A stretch of 64,000 nucleotides of DNA from CAVTLG01 sp963735495 (GTDB taxonomy: Bacteria > Chloroflexota > Ktedonobacteria > Ktedonobacterales > Ktedonobacteraceae). Shown here in pieces: positions 25,476 through 33,526 of this stretch; positions within the stretch are counted from its first letter, which is position 1; each line of letters opens with the position of its first letter. The position numbers were made by a program, and so were the translations under genes. The notes under the pieces were generated by a model that saw only the letters and a program-made list of their open reading frames with translations, made no database searches and was not told the origin of the DNA. The stretch covers positions 1,302,001 to 1,366,000 of the forward strand of contig CAVTLG010000002.1 of NCBI GenBank assembly GCA_963735495.1, written 5' to 3'.

Positions 25476-25516
25476 GACTACCAGCATGTAGCCACGCGTG
25501 GCTAGGTGCTGGTAGT
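25476..25516. terminator. Nested hairpin between convergent genes (probable bidirectional terminator)
   Basis: The outer stem ACTACCAGCA/TGCTGGTAGT (25477-25486 and 25507-25516) encloses the inner stem TAGCCAC/GTGGCTA (25489-25495 and 25498-25504). It lies between the ends of the coiled-coil gene and gcvPB, which converge here. Confidence 0.55.
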
Positions 25517-25586
25517 TCGTAGGCCATTGAGCTTCTTTGCGCAGCCGAGAGTCCCTTCAGATAAAGGTGGTTGCTGATCGGCTCGA

Positions 25587-27071
25587 CTAATGCGTCACCG
25601 CTTGCCCGCTCATCCAGCGCAGATTGGGCTTGCGTGCAGCCAGAGTCTGGTCGAGTCGGCCTATAACCGTGGTGTGCGGGGCCGTTCTGACCACCTCTGG
25701 CTCAGTCCGAGACTCCTCGGCGATCTGGCGCATAACATGGACAAACTCGTCCAGCGTCTCGCGCGTCTCCGTCTCAGTTGGCTCGATCATCAGCGCCTCG
25801 TGCACGATCAGCGGGAAGTAGGTCGTGGGCGCGTACATGCCAAAATCGAGCAGACGCTTGGCAATATCCGTCGCCGTCACGCCATATTCGTCCTTTTGCT
25901 TTTGCACGGTTGCGACAAATTCGTGCTGGCAAATCTGCGGGTAGGCAATTTCGTAATCGGACGCCAGTTCGTGCTTGAGATAGTTCGCATTGAGTATCGC
26001 GCTCTCCGAGACGTGCCGCAGCCCATCTGGTCCATTGGTACGGATGTAGGTGTAAGCACGTACCAGGACACCAAAGTTGCCCACATTGGCACGCACTTTG
26101 CCTATGGATTGCGGACCTGGATCTTCCCAATCGTAGCCCTGCGCATTTTTCGCGGGTAATGGTCCTGGCAGGAAGGGGACGAGGTGCTCTTTGACACCAA
26201 TCGGGCCAGCGCCTGGACCGCCACCACCGTGAGGCGTACTGCATGTTTTGTGCAGGTTAAAGTGCACGACGTCGAAGCCCATGTCGCCTGGACGTGTGAT
26301 ACCGAGCACGGCGTTGGCATTGGCTCCATCGTAGTAGAGTTGTCCACCGCTGGCGTGAACCAGGTGGCCAATTTCAGCGATGTTCGCGTCAAAGAGTCCG
26401 AGCGTGTTTGGATTGGTGAGCATGATGGCTGCGACCTCGGCTCCATGCGCGTCGAGGAGCGTTTTGAGCCGCTGCATATCGATACCACCGGTCTGCGGAT
26501 CGCTTTTGATCTCAACAGCTTTGTAATCGGCCAATGTGGCGCTGGCCGGATTAGTGCCGTGCGCGTTATCCGGGATCAGGACGAGGTTGCGCAGTCCCTC
26601 GCCGCGACTTTGATGATAGGCTTTGATGAGCATTAAGCCGGTCAATTCGCCGTGTGCACCTGCCGATGGCTGCAAAGTGATGCGCGTCATACCAGCGATT
26701 TCTGCCAGGTAGCGCTCCAACTCATAGATAATCTGGATGGCTCCCTGCACCGTGTTAGCCGGTTGCAAAGGGTGAATACGCGCAAAGCCGGGTAAGCTCG
26801 CCATATCCTCGTTGAGCTTGGGATTGTACTTCATCGTGCAGGAACCAAGCGGATAGAAGCCGGTATCTACACCAAAGTTACGCTGCGATAGATGCGTGTA
26901 ATGACGTACAACCTCGATCTCGCTTACTTCGGGCAAATCCGCTGGCTGCTCACGCAGGAGATTTGGCGGCAGCAGCTCTGTCAACGGGACGGCGGGCACA
27001 TCTAACGCGGGCATAGATGCAGCGCGGCGTCCAGGTGCGCCCTTCTCAAAAATTAATGTTTCAACGCTCAT
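25587..27071 (-). CDS. gcvPB: Glycine dehydrogenase (decarboxylating) subunit 2
   Basis: A 494-residue half of the split P-protein. With GcvPA it decarboxylates glycine and passes the aminomethyl group to the lipoyl arm of GcvH. The PLP-binding Lys is K275 in NLHKTCSTPHGGGGPGAGP. LGSCTMKYNPKLNE near residue 76 and QPSAGAHGELTGL are further conserved blocks. Length is normal for the split form. It follows gcvPA with a four-base overlap (ATGA), so the two are translationally coupled. The C-terminus is slightly extended (TTVIGRLDQTLAARKPNLRW). Confidence 0.96.
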   Translation of the reverse strand: MSVETLIFEKGAPGRRAASMPALDVPAVPLTELLPPNLLREQPADLPEVSEIEVVRHYTHLSQRNFGVDTGFYPLGSCTMKYNPKLNEDMASLPGFARIHPLQPANTVQGAIQIIYELERYLAEIAGMTRITLQPSAGAHGELTGLMLIKAYHQSRGEGLRNLVLIPDNAHGTNPASATLADYKAVEIKSDPQTGGIDMQRLKTLLDAHGAEVAAIMLTNPNTLGLFDANIAEIGHLVHASGGQLYYDGANANAVLGITRPGDMGFDVVHFNLHKTCSTPHGGGGPGAGPIGVKEHLVPFLPGPLPAKNAQGYDWEDPGPQSIGKVRANVGNFGVLVRAYTYIRTNGPDGLRHVSESAILNANYLKHELASDYEIAYPQICQHEFVATVQKQKDEYGVTATDIAKRLLDFGMYAPTTYFPLIVHEALMIEPTETETRETLDEFVHVMRQIAEESRTEPEVVRTAPHTTVIGRLDQTLAARKPNLRWMSGQAVTH

Positions 27072-28420
27072 GCCTGCACCTCTTTCAATACATCAACCAG
27101 GCGATCAATATCTTCTTTTGTACGCGTCTCGGTAACACAGAACAGCAGATGGTTGTCCAGTCCGGGATAGTTGGCTTCCAACGGGTAGCCACCAATAATG
27201 TTTGCTTGCTCAAAATGCTGTGCAAGCTTGCTGACAGAAACGGGCGCTTTGATCACGAATTCATCAAAGAACGGCTGCTGGAATGCTGCCTCAAAGCCGG
27301 GGATAGCGGTGATCTGTCGGAAGGCGTAGTGCGCTTTTTGCAGACAAAGTTTGCCCAGCTCACGGAAGCCCTGCTTACCCAGTGCCGCCAGGAAGATGGT
27401 TGCTCCAACGGCTAAGAGCGATTGATTGGTGCAAATATTGGACGTAGCACGCTCGCGACGAATATGTTGCTCACGCGTCTGTAGCGTCAATACATAGCCT
27501 GTTTGTTGCTTGCCATCTTCCTCAACCGTCTGTCCGACCAGTCTGCCGGGTAGGAGACGCATGAATTTGTGTTTGGAGGCGATGAAGCCGAGAGCTGGTG
27601 CCCCAAAGCTCATACTATTGCCAAAACTCATCATCTCACCGACGGCGATATCGGCTCCATACGTGCCGGGAGGAGCGATGATGCCAAGCGAGGCAGGCTC
27701 GGTAATGGCTGTCACGAAGAGCGATTTACCACGATGGGCGATTGGTTCGATGGCATGCACATCTTCGACACAGCCAAAGAAATTGGGCTGCTGCACAATG
27801 ACCGCTGCCGTCGACGTGCTGACTGCCTGGTCGAGAGCTTCGAGTGAGGTGACGCCGTTCTGCGTCGGGACCTCTTTGACAGTGAAACCGCGTGAAAAGG
27901 CGTAGGTTTGCAGCACGCGCCGGTATTGAGGGTCCACGCCCTCGGATACCACGATCTCGCCGCGTCCGCCGGGGCCAAGAGCTATGAAGACGGCCTCGAC
28001 CAACGCAGTCGAACCATCATAAAGTGAGGCATTGGCAATGTCCATAGCCGTCACCTGGCAGACCATAGTCTGGAATTCGTAGATCGCCTGTAACATACCC
28101 TGGCTCACCTCAGGCTGGTAGGGGGTGTAGGATGTCACGAATTCCGAACGGCGCTGCAAGTGAGAAACCACGCTTGGAACTGCCCGGTCATAGGTGCCTG
28201 CTCCCAGAAAAGAAATGCTCGTGTCGCTATCTTTGTTTCTGGCGGCGATCCTGCTCATCAGGCGTTTGAGATCTGGTTCGGCGAGTGCAGGCGGAAGATC
28301 AAGCGGGCGCTGCAAACGTACCTCTGCGGGTACTGGCGCGAGCAGATCTTCTATGGAAGAAAGTCCCAGGTGCTCTAACATTGCCTGCTGTTCTTCCTGG
28401 GTATTTGGCACATAGCTCAT
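27068..28420 (-). CDS. gcvPA: Glycine dehydrogenase (decarboxylating) subunit 1
   Basis: A 450-residue partner of GcvPB. The N-terminus MSYVPNTQEEQQAMLEHLG is the family's standard opening. SFLGAGTYDRAVPSVV, TSYTPYQPEVSQGMLQAIYE and ANASLYDGSTALVEAV are conserved P-protein blocks, and QPNFFGCVEDV lies in the middle. The PLP Lys is carried by the other subunit. In a typical operon gcvT and gcvH lie directly upstream; here they are about 1.9 kb further upstream, beyond a xylanase gene on the opposite strand. The gene may therefore have its own promoter between 28421 and about 28900. Confidence 0.96.
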   Translation of the reverse strand: MSYVPNTQEEQQAMLEHLGLSSIEDLLAPVPAEVRLQRPLDLPPALAEPDLKRLMSRIAARNKDSDTSISFLGAGTYDRAVPSVVSHLQRRSEFVTSYTPYQPEVSQGMLQAIYEFQTMVCQVTAMDIANASLYDGSTALVEAVFIALGPGGRGEIVVSEGVDPQYRRVLQTYAFSRGFTVKEVPTQNGVTSLEALDQAVSTSTAAVIVQQPNFFGCVEDVHAIEPIAHRGKSLFVTAITEPASLGIIAPPGTYGADIAVGEMMSFGNSMSFGAPALGFIASKHKFMRLLPGRLVGQTVEEDGKQQTGYVLTLQTREQHIRRERATSNICTNQSLLAVGATIFLAALGKQGFRELGKLCLQKAHYAFRQITAIPGFEAAFQQPFFDEFVIKAPVSVSKLAQHFEQANIIGGYPLEANYPGLDNHLLFCVTETRTKEDIDRLVDVLKEVQA

Positions 28421-28443
28421 GGTCTAAACTCCCCCTCGTGGGT

Positions 28444-28580
28444 TGATATTGCCTTGCATTCAGATGAGCCGAAGGCGCACTCCGCTCCGCCACATGAGCC
28501 GAAGGCTAACGGCGACAGCCGTGTTTGTGGCGGCCTCTCAATCGGCGGCGACAGCCGCGTTTCTGAATGCCTATGGGTAT
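28444..28580. repeat. Family C repeat with nested family B hairpins
   Basis: The left end TGATATTGCCTTGCATTCAG and right end CTGAATGCCTATGGGTAT frame an interior with CACATGAGCCGAAGGCTAAC and further GGCGACAGCCG-type hairpins. The same inner motif is found in the family A copy at 2355. Confidence 0.8.
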
Positions 28581-29131
28581 GAAGCCGCTCTCCGCCGTAT
28601 GTTTTCTAGATACGAATGCGCAAAGAGAGCCCGGCTGTTAAGGATAACCTGTATAGCACGAACTTCTGACAGATCAAGCAGTTCTGGAGAATGATGAAGT
28701 TGTGGAGTGAGTGACTCTTGCTGTATGCCCGCAAGCAAAAGCAAACGAGGATGACATCGCTGGCCAGCGGATAGCCTCCAGGCAGCGGTACCAGGCATCC
28801 GCAAAAAGTACTCTTCACATAGTCATCATAGAAGAACAAAGTGTCAAAGTTTGCTACACTGGTTCTTAGCTAGTGTTTGGGACACGCACACTTTTGATTG
28901 GTAGCGAGCTGAAAGCAAACACTCTCTTAAATGGTTGTTATCATTATATCGCATGGATGCGTTGTTTATACAAGGAGAGTGTGTTGTAAATCCCCAAATT
29001 CAGTGGTACATGTGCGCTGGTCATCTCTCGACTGGAGAAGAAGCCGGGCTTTCGCCGGAGGGGCCTGACGCCGTTTTGCCTATCTGCTCGATCACGAACT
29101 GGCTCGTCTCGCTGGTTAGAGCGAGGGTTTT
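28581..29131. other. Intergenic region with no recognised gene
   Basis: About 550 bases between a repeat element and the duplicated promoter module. Short frames exist on both strands but show no family features or ribosome sites. It may include the promoter for gcvPA on the minus strand. Confidence 0.3.
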
Positions 29132-29167
29132 GACTTTGCGACAGCCCTGTGGTCGTCAAGAGCAGGG

Positions 29168-29221
29168 TTGACAAAGCAATTTTTCTCTGGTATATCACTT
29201 ACAGGACTGCACGCGCGTGCA
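29168..29221 (+). promoter_or_regulatory. Promoter-like sequence with downstream palindrome, copy 1
   Basis: TTGACA at 29168-29173 (consensus -35), a 17-base spacer, TATATC at 29191-29196. The palindrome TGCACGCGCGTGCA at 29208-29221 lies just past the expected transcription start, a position suited to a repressor operator. Confidence 0.6.
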
Positions 29222-29373
29222 ATACAAAGTGCTCATCGTCTGGAAAATGATGATCATCACCAGAGGAGAGCAAGAGACAATTGCCTATGCTTCCATCGGG
29301 CTCCTGGGTTTGATTGGCTATTTAAGCGGGAGGAAGAGACTTTGCGACAGCTCTGGGGTCGTCAAGAGCAGGG

Positions 29374-29427
29374 TTGACAAAGCAATTTTTCTCTGGTATA
29401 TCACTTACAGGGCTGCACGCGCGTGCA
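29374..29427 (+). promoter_or_regulatory. Promoter-like sequence with downstream palindrome, copy 2
   Basis: TTGACA at 29374-29379, a 17-base spacer, TATATC at 29397-29402, and the palindrome TGCACGCGCGTGCA at 29414-29427. This copy is about 200 bases upstream of the xylanase start. Confidence 0.6.
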
Positions 29428-29609
29428 ATACAAAGTGCTCACCGTCTGGAAAATGATGATTACTCAGCAGAGGGTGAGCGAGGGAAATGGGACAGACCCT
29501 TTCACCAGGAGCCTGGTCGCAAGTGAGTTGAACTGTTGTAAAAGGAGTTTTCATTAATCGGAGATGGATTTCCGATTAGCATGGTCGCTAATCATGCAAG
29601 GAGAAGCTA

Positions 29610-30317
29610 ATGAAGAGTCAAAGACGCATTCACCGTTTGACTGTCCCCGGAGCGGCGCTGGTACTATGTGCGCTGTTCGCAGTTGTCGCAACCCCTCTAC
29701 TTTTGTACTCCACTTCCCCGGCACGCGCTGCTTCTGCTTCGTGCGTAACCATGACCTCAAGCCAGACGGGCACTGACGGCTACTTCTATTCGCTCTGGAC
29801 TGAGGGTAGTGGGTCGATCTCCATGACCGAGTGCTCAGGCGGCTATTACAATGCTTACTGGTCCGGTGTAGGAGACTTTGTTGCCGGGAAAGGCTGGGCC
29901 ACCGGCTCATCTCACACCGTGAGCTACTCAGGCAGCTTCAGCCCATCCGGCGACGCCTATCTGTCCCTCTACGGGTGGACGACGAGCCCGCTCGTGGAGT
30001 ACTACATCGTTGACAACTGGAGCGGGTATAACCCCAGTTCCGCGGGGACCTACAAGGGCACTGTGACCAGCGATGGCAGTACGTACAACATCTACGAGTC
30101 CACGCGAACCAACGCGCCCTCCATTATAGGCACTGCCACCTTCAACCAGTACTGGGCTGTCCGGCAGTCGCTGAGGACGGGCGGGACCATCACGACCAGC
30201 AACTTCTTCAACGCATGGGCCAGTCATGGAATGAACCTCGGTTCGTTCAACTACCAGGTCCTCGCTACAGAGGCGTTCAACGGTGGCAGTGGGAATTCCG
30301 CCATAACCGTCTGGTAA
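29610..30317 (+). CDS. Secreted GH11 endo-1,4-beta-xylanase
   Basis: A 235-residue exported enzyme that cleaves beta-1,4-xylan backbones. Residues 1 to about 41 form a signal peptide (basic start MKSQRRIHR, hydrophobic ALVLCALFAVVATPLLLYS, ending near ARAA). The rest is a single beta-jelly-roll catalytic domain with the two GH11 acid/base regions intact: PLVEYYIVDNW (nucleophile Glu) and YQVLATEAFNGGSG (acid/base Glu). There is no carbohydrate-binding module. AAGGAGAAGC precedes the ATG. It lies opposite the gcv genes and appears inserted between gcvH and gcvPA. Confidence 0.95.
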   Translation: MKSQRRIHRLTVPGAALVLCALFAVVATPLLLYSTSPARAASASCVTMTSSQTGTDGYFYSLWTEGSGSISMTECSGGYYNAYWSGVGDFVAGKGWATGSSHTVSYSGSFSPSGDAYLSLYGWTTSPLVEYYIVDNWSGYNPSSAGTYKGTVTSDGSTYNIYESTRTNAPSIIGTATFNQYWAVRQSLRTGGTITTSNFFNAWASHGMNLGSFNYQVLATEAFNGGSGNSAITVW

Positions 30318-30352
30318 ACGAGGTCGGTACCGGCGGCATCAACCTCGGCAAT

Positions 30353-30748
30353 TCAGCGCCCTTCCAGATAGTTCAAGTAGTGCTCAGTGTCCAGGAGATC
30401 ATCCAATTGAGACGGGTTTGCCAGCTTGATGACCAGCATCCAGCCTTTGTCATAAGGATCGTCGTTAATCAGTTCGGGATGCTCCTTCAGCTCTATATTG
30501 GCTTTGAGTACCGTACCACTGAGCGGGGAAACAAGCTCAGAAGTGGCCTTGACCGATTCAACGTCGCCGAATTTTTGCTCGTACGCGACATCCTGGTTGG
30601 CATCCCATGGCAGCTCGATATAAACGATATCTCCGAGCTGGTCCTGAGCGTAATCGGTAATCCCGATGGTGGCCTGGTCGCCTTCAACGCGCACCCACTC
30701 ATCAGTTTTGCTGTACTTGAGGTTAGCAGGATGATTCAGGCTAGCCAT
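30353..30748 (-). CDS. gcvH: Glycine cleavage system H protein
   Basis: A 131-residue lipoyl carrier that shuttles the aminomethyl group between the P, T and L proteins. The lipoylated lysine is K67 in GDVESVKATSE. The opening KYSKTDEWVRVEGDQATIGI and the closing KGWMLVIKL are typical, and the length is normal. It follows gcvT by 48 bases on the same strand, so the two form an operon. Its stop at 30353 faces the xylanase stop at 30317; the two genes converge with only 35 bases between them and no clear terminator hairpin. Confidence 0.96.
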   Translation of the reverse strand: MASLNHPANLKYSKTDEWVRVEGDQATIGITDYAQDQLGDIVYIELPWDANQDVAYEQKFGDVESVKATSELVSPLSGTVLKANIELKEHPELINDDPYDKGWMLVIKLANPSQLDDLLDTEHYLNYLEGR

Positions 30749-30796
30749 TGTGTATGTCTCCCTTCTGCAAGGACGATAGTCTAAAGGTCAGTAGCC

Positions 30797-31915
30797 TTAC
30801 TGACGTTTGTAAAAAGGTAATGCGACGATCTCGGCTGCGCTACGCTTGCCGCGAATATCAACCTGGACCTGGTGTCCGACGCTGGCATGCGCGGCCTCAA
30901 CATAGCCCAGGCCGATATTTTTGTGCACCGTTGGACCCGGCGCACCGCTGGTGAGACTCCCAATCTGCTGATCATGCTCGTAGATAGCATAGCCACCGCG
31001 TGGTACGCCGCGCTCAAGCAATGCGAGTCCGACCAGTAAACGCCGTGGGCCTTGCTGCTTGACCTGGAGTAGCTCATCCCGACCGATAAAGTTGCCTTTG
31101 GCGAATTTAACGGTCCAGCCCAGCCGGGCTTCCAGGGGATTGGTCTGCTCATCGAGTTCGTGACCATAAAGGCAATAGGCAGCCTCTAAGCGCAATGTGT
31201 CACGAGCTCCCAGGCCAGCAGGCAGTAAGCCGTGGGACTTGCCAGCCGTCAGCAGAGCTTGCCAGAGCTTGACCGCGTCAACAGAGGCGCAATAGAGTTC
31301 GAAGCCATCCTCTCCCGTATAGCCGGTGCGTGAAATAAGGCAGTTGATGCTATCGACAAGGCCAGTCGCACTCCAGTAGTAGCGAATACCCTTGAGATCA
31401 AGCGTGGTCTCACAGAGTGGTTGCAACATGTCGAGCGCAGCCGGTCCCTGGAGTGCCAGCAGCGCCGTCGTGTCTGATTGGTCCGTTACAGTCACATCCT
31501 GGAAGCGCTGCGCCTGTGCCTGTACCCATGCAAGGTCGTGGGCAATATTGGCCGCGTTGACGACGAGCATATAGTGTTGCTCGGCCAGGTGGTAAATGAG
31601 CAGGTCGTCGAGCACATTGCCCGTGGGAAGGCACAGTTGTGTATAGAGTGCCTGATTGATAGCCAGACGTGCGACATCGTTGGGTACAAGGTATTGCAGG
31701 AAGGCCAGCGCCCCCTGGCCCTCGACCTTAAACTCCCCCATATGACTGACATCGAAAAGACCTGCACGGGTGCGTACTGCCTGGTGTTCCTCCAAAATAC
31801 TACTGTATTGGACAGGCATTTCCCAGCCACCGAACTCTACGAGGCGCGCACCTGATGCCCGATGCTGCTCATAAAGGGGCGTGCGCTTTAACGGGGCGCT
31901 CTCTGCTGTTCCCAT
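30797..31915 (-). CDS. gcvT: Glycine cleavage system T protein (aminomethyltransferase)
   Basis: A 372-residue tetrahydrofolate-dependent enzyme that releases ammonia from the H-protein intermediate and forms 5,10-methylene-THF. The N-terminus has LYEQHRASGARLVEFGGWEM and GLFDVSHMGEF, and the middle has SRTGYTGEDGFELY, all family signatures. The C-terminal barrel domain is present (GARDTLRLEAAYCLYGHELD). Length is normal. It is first in the gcvT-gcvH transcript. I looked for a glycine riboswitch in the 200 bases upstream and did not see its conserved core. Confidence 0.96.
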   Translation of the reverse strand: MGTAESAPLKRTPLYEQHRASGARLVEFGGWEMPVQYSSILEEHQAVRTRAGLFDVSHMGEFKVEGQGALAFLQYLVPNDVARLAINQALYTQLCLPTGNVLDDLLIYHLAEQHYMLVVNAANIAHDLAWVQAQAQRFQDVTVTDQSDTTALLALQGPAALDMLQPLCETTLDLKGIRYYWSATGLVDSINCLISRTGYTGEDGFELYCASVDAVKLWQALLTAGKSHGLLPAGLGARDTLRLEAAYCLYGHELDEQTNPLEARLGWTVKFAKGNFIGRDELLQVKQQGPRRLLVGLALLERGVPRGGYAIYEHDQQIGSLTSGAPGPTVHKNIGLGYVEAAHASVGHQVQVDIRGKRSAAEIVALPFYKRQ

Positions 31916-32223
31916 ACAAAATTACTCCCGCAATAGATAGCTGTCAGTTGTGTCCCCGGTTTGCATGAGCCTATCTCGTGTAAGCCAGGAGCAGCGACGT
32001 ATCCTGCTGTCACTATAGCAGATTTTTGCCCTGATCACAATGCGTCATCCGCGTTGGCGAGAGCAGAGAGGCGTGCGCATATGCAACCGAGCGTAGAAAG
32101 ATGCCAGGAGTATCTTCATTTGAGATATAGCGTTTGATTTCGTTCTTACTTTTGCGCCATTTGTACGTAAATATGAGAGTTATGGCGATAAATCAGTTGG
32201 CCGAAACTCAGAAGGAGAGTTTG

Positions 32224-32529
32224 ATGTTCGCAATGCTGTTTCTATTCTTCGGGTGCGTGGTCGCCTTCGGTATTCTGGGGGCGTTTTTCCTGTTCTTCCT
32301 ATTACTGCTACCGCGCAGGCGTCGTATGGGACCCGGTTACTACGGTCGACCTTTTTTTGCCCCGTTCTTCTCGCCCTTCTTTTTTGGTAGACCGTTTCGG
32401 CGGCGTGGCTTTTATGAGCCTGGTCCTTTTCACGAGCATCATCATCACCATGGAGGCTTTGGAGGAGGACATGGAGGACATGGAGGACATGGAGGCTTTG
32501 GGGGAGGACATGGTGGTGGGCATCATTAA
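32224..32529 (+). CDS. His/Gly-rich small membrane protein
   Basis: A 101-residue protein. An N-terminal membrane helix (MLFLFFGCVVAFGILGAFFL) is followed by an Arg-rich, Phe/Pro-rich middle and a C-terminal tail of HEHHHHHGGFGGGHGGHGG-type repeats, which could bind Ni, Cu or Zn. AAGGAGAG lies upstream of ATG 32224; a longer frame from 32134 is less likely. Its stop TAA shares a base with the ATG of the Nudix gene (32529), so the two are coupled. Function unknown; metal binding is inferred from composition. Confidence 0.65.
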   Translation: MFAMLFLFFGCVVAFGILGAFFLFFLLLLPRRRRMGPGYYGRPFFAPFFSPFFFGRPFRRRGFYEPGPFHEHHHHHGGFGGGHGGHGGHGGFGGGHGGGHH

Positions 32530-33044
32530 TGCAAGAAGCTGAAAAGATTCTGCGCGTCGACCAGGACCTGGCCTGGCTGCCGAAGCCGAACGAAAGCCAA
32601 GTGGTGCTCTCATCGCACCTGCCACCGTTAGCATTGCTTGCCACCGCCCTGGTCCTGGCATTTAGAGATGATAGCCTGTTGGTGACGAACTTAACGAGCC
32701 GGGGATGGGATATTCCAGGTGGACATATTGAGCCTGGTGAACTGCCAGATGAGACTGCTCGTCGAGAAGTGTACGAGGAAACGGGAGCGAGATTGGGGCC
32801 ACTACACGTCCTGGGGTATCAACGCCTCCGGCTGCTTGGTCCCAGGCCAGCGTCATATCGTTATCCTTATCCCGACAGTTATCAGGCTTTCTACTGGGCG
32901 CGGATCACAACTCTTGATGACTTTGTTCCCACCGCAGAAACACAGGGGCGTGCCCTTTTGTCTCCCGATGAAGCTAGCATACTGGCGTGGGTGCAGCGGC
33001 ATAGAGAACTCTATGCAATCGCATTGGTGCAGTCTACTGGTTAA
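32529..33044 (+). CDS. Nudix hydrolase
   Basis: A 171-residue enzyme expected to hydrolyse a nucleoside diphosphate linked to another group. The Nudix box is complete at residues 65-87 (GHIEPGELPDETARREVYEE, then TGA), matching GX5EX7REUXEEXGU. An N-terminal helical extension of about 35 residues precedes the domain. Substrate unknown. It is translationally coupled to the His/Gly-rich membrane protein. A perfect 12-bp hairpin spans its stop codon. Confidence 0.9.
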   Translation: MQEAEKILRVDQDLAWLPKPNESQVVLSSHLPPLALLATALVLAFRDDSLLVTNLTSRGWDIPGGHIEPGELPDETARREVYEETGARLGPLHVLGYQRLRLLGPRPASYRYPYPDSYQAFYWARITTLDDFVPTAETQGRALLSPDEASILAWVQRHRELYAIALVQSTG

Positions 33045-33058
33045 ATGTAGACTGCACC
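33026..33058 (+). terminator. Perfect hairpin spanning the Nudix stop codon
   Basis: GGTGCAGTCTAC (33026-33037) and GTAGACTGCACC (33047-33058) form a 12-bp stem with a nine-base loop that includes the TAA stop. There is no T-tract, so it may protect the mRNA end instead of terminating. Confidence 0.45.
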
Positions 33059-33086
33059 AACTTGTGCGCTCTATCTTCCGAGTGCG

Positions 33087-33242
33087 TCATAGAGAGCGTT
33101 TGTCCCTACTACGGAACAGTGCGATATCCAGAGCTTTGGGGTTGGCTTTACGTGGCGAATATCTAAAAAACACAACACTAGCGAGAACTCCGAGGACAAC
33201 CAACAAGGTCGTTACGAGCCAGGACCAGAAGGGCTGGGTCAT
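33087..33242 (-). CDS. Small single-pass membrane protein (tentative)
   Basis: Fifty-one residues from ATG 33242: MTQPFWSWLVTTLLVVLGVL, one membrane helix, then a basic tail (FRYSPRKANPKALDIALFRS). TGGAGCAG precedes the start. The frame is open further upstream to 33380, but that extension has no membrane-protein character. No family recognised. Confidence 0.4.
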   Translation of the reverse strand: MTQPFWSWLVTTLLVVLGVLASVVFFRYSPRKANPKALDIALFRSRDKRSL

Positions 33243-33400
33243 CGCCGCTGCTCCATTATTTTGCTTGGCATTACAATATACATAATTTGTTCTTACTCTA
33301 TATATTATATACGTTGCGATGGTCGTTTTGTATGCTATGGATGCGCGTAACTCAGCCTCTTGTGATGGAGTTGGACTCACCGTTCATGAGAGGGAAAACA

Positions 33401-33457
33401 GGGTAGGGGCGTGTCCTTGCGACCGCCCTGGGCGCACGTAAAGTGACGCCCCTACCC
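33401..33457. repeat. Family A repeat, short copy
   Basis: GGGTAGGGGCGTGTCCTTGC to GTGACGCCCCTACCC, only 57 bp because the middle is shortened. The outer arms are visible: CGTTCATGAGAGGGAAAACA on the left and TTTCCCCGGAAGGATGGAGA on the right. Confidence 0.85.
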
Positions 33458-33526
33458 TGTTTCCTGACGTTTCCCCGGAAGGATGGAGATCCTGAATTCG
33501 CCCCTTATGGTTAAGAAGGTTTCCGT

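Larger units (their letters stand above)
29132..29480 (+). repeat. Direct repeat of a promoter-like module, two copies 206 bp apart
   Basis: Copy 1 is 29132-29274 and copy 2 is 29338-29480, nearly identical over at least 120 bases. Each contains TTGACA, a 17-base spacer, TATATC and then the 14-base palindrome TGCACGCGCGTGCA. The sequence between the copies is unrelated. Both point toward the xylanase gene. Confidence 0.85.

Noticed and set aside
28935..29377. Short plus-strand frames over the duplicated module
   Set aside because: The frames lack ribosome sites, and their shared C-termini come from the direct repeat; the promoter-like content explains the sequence better.
31916..32130. Possible glycine riboswitch upstream of gcvT
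   Set aside because: I looked for the conserved core on the minus strand and did not find it.
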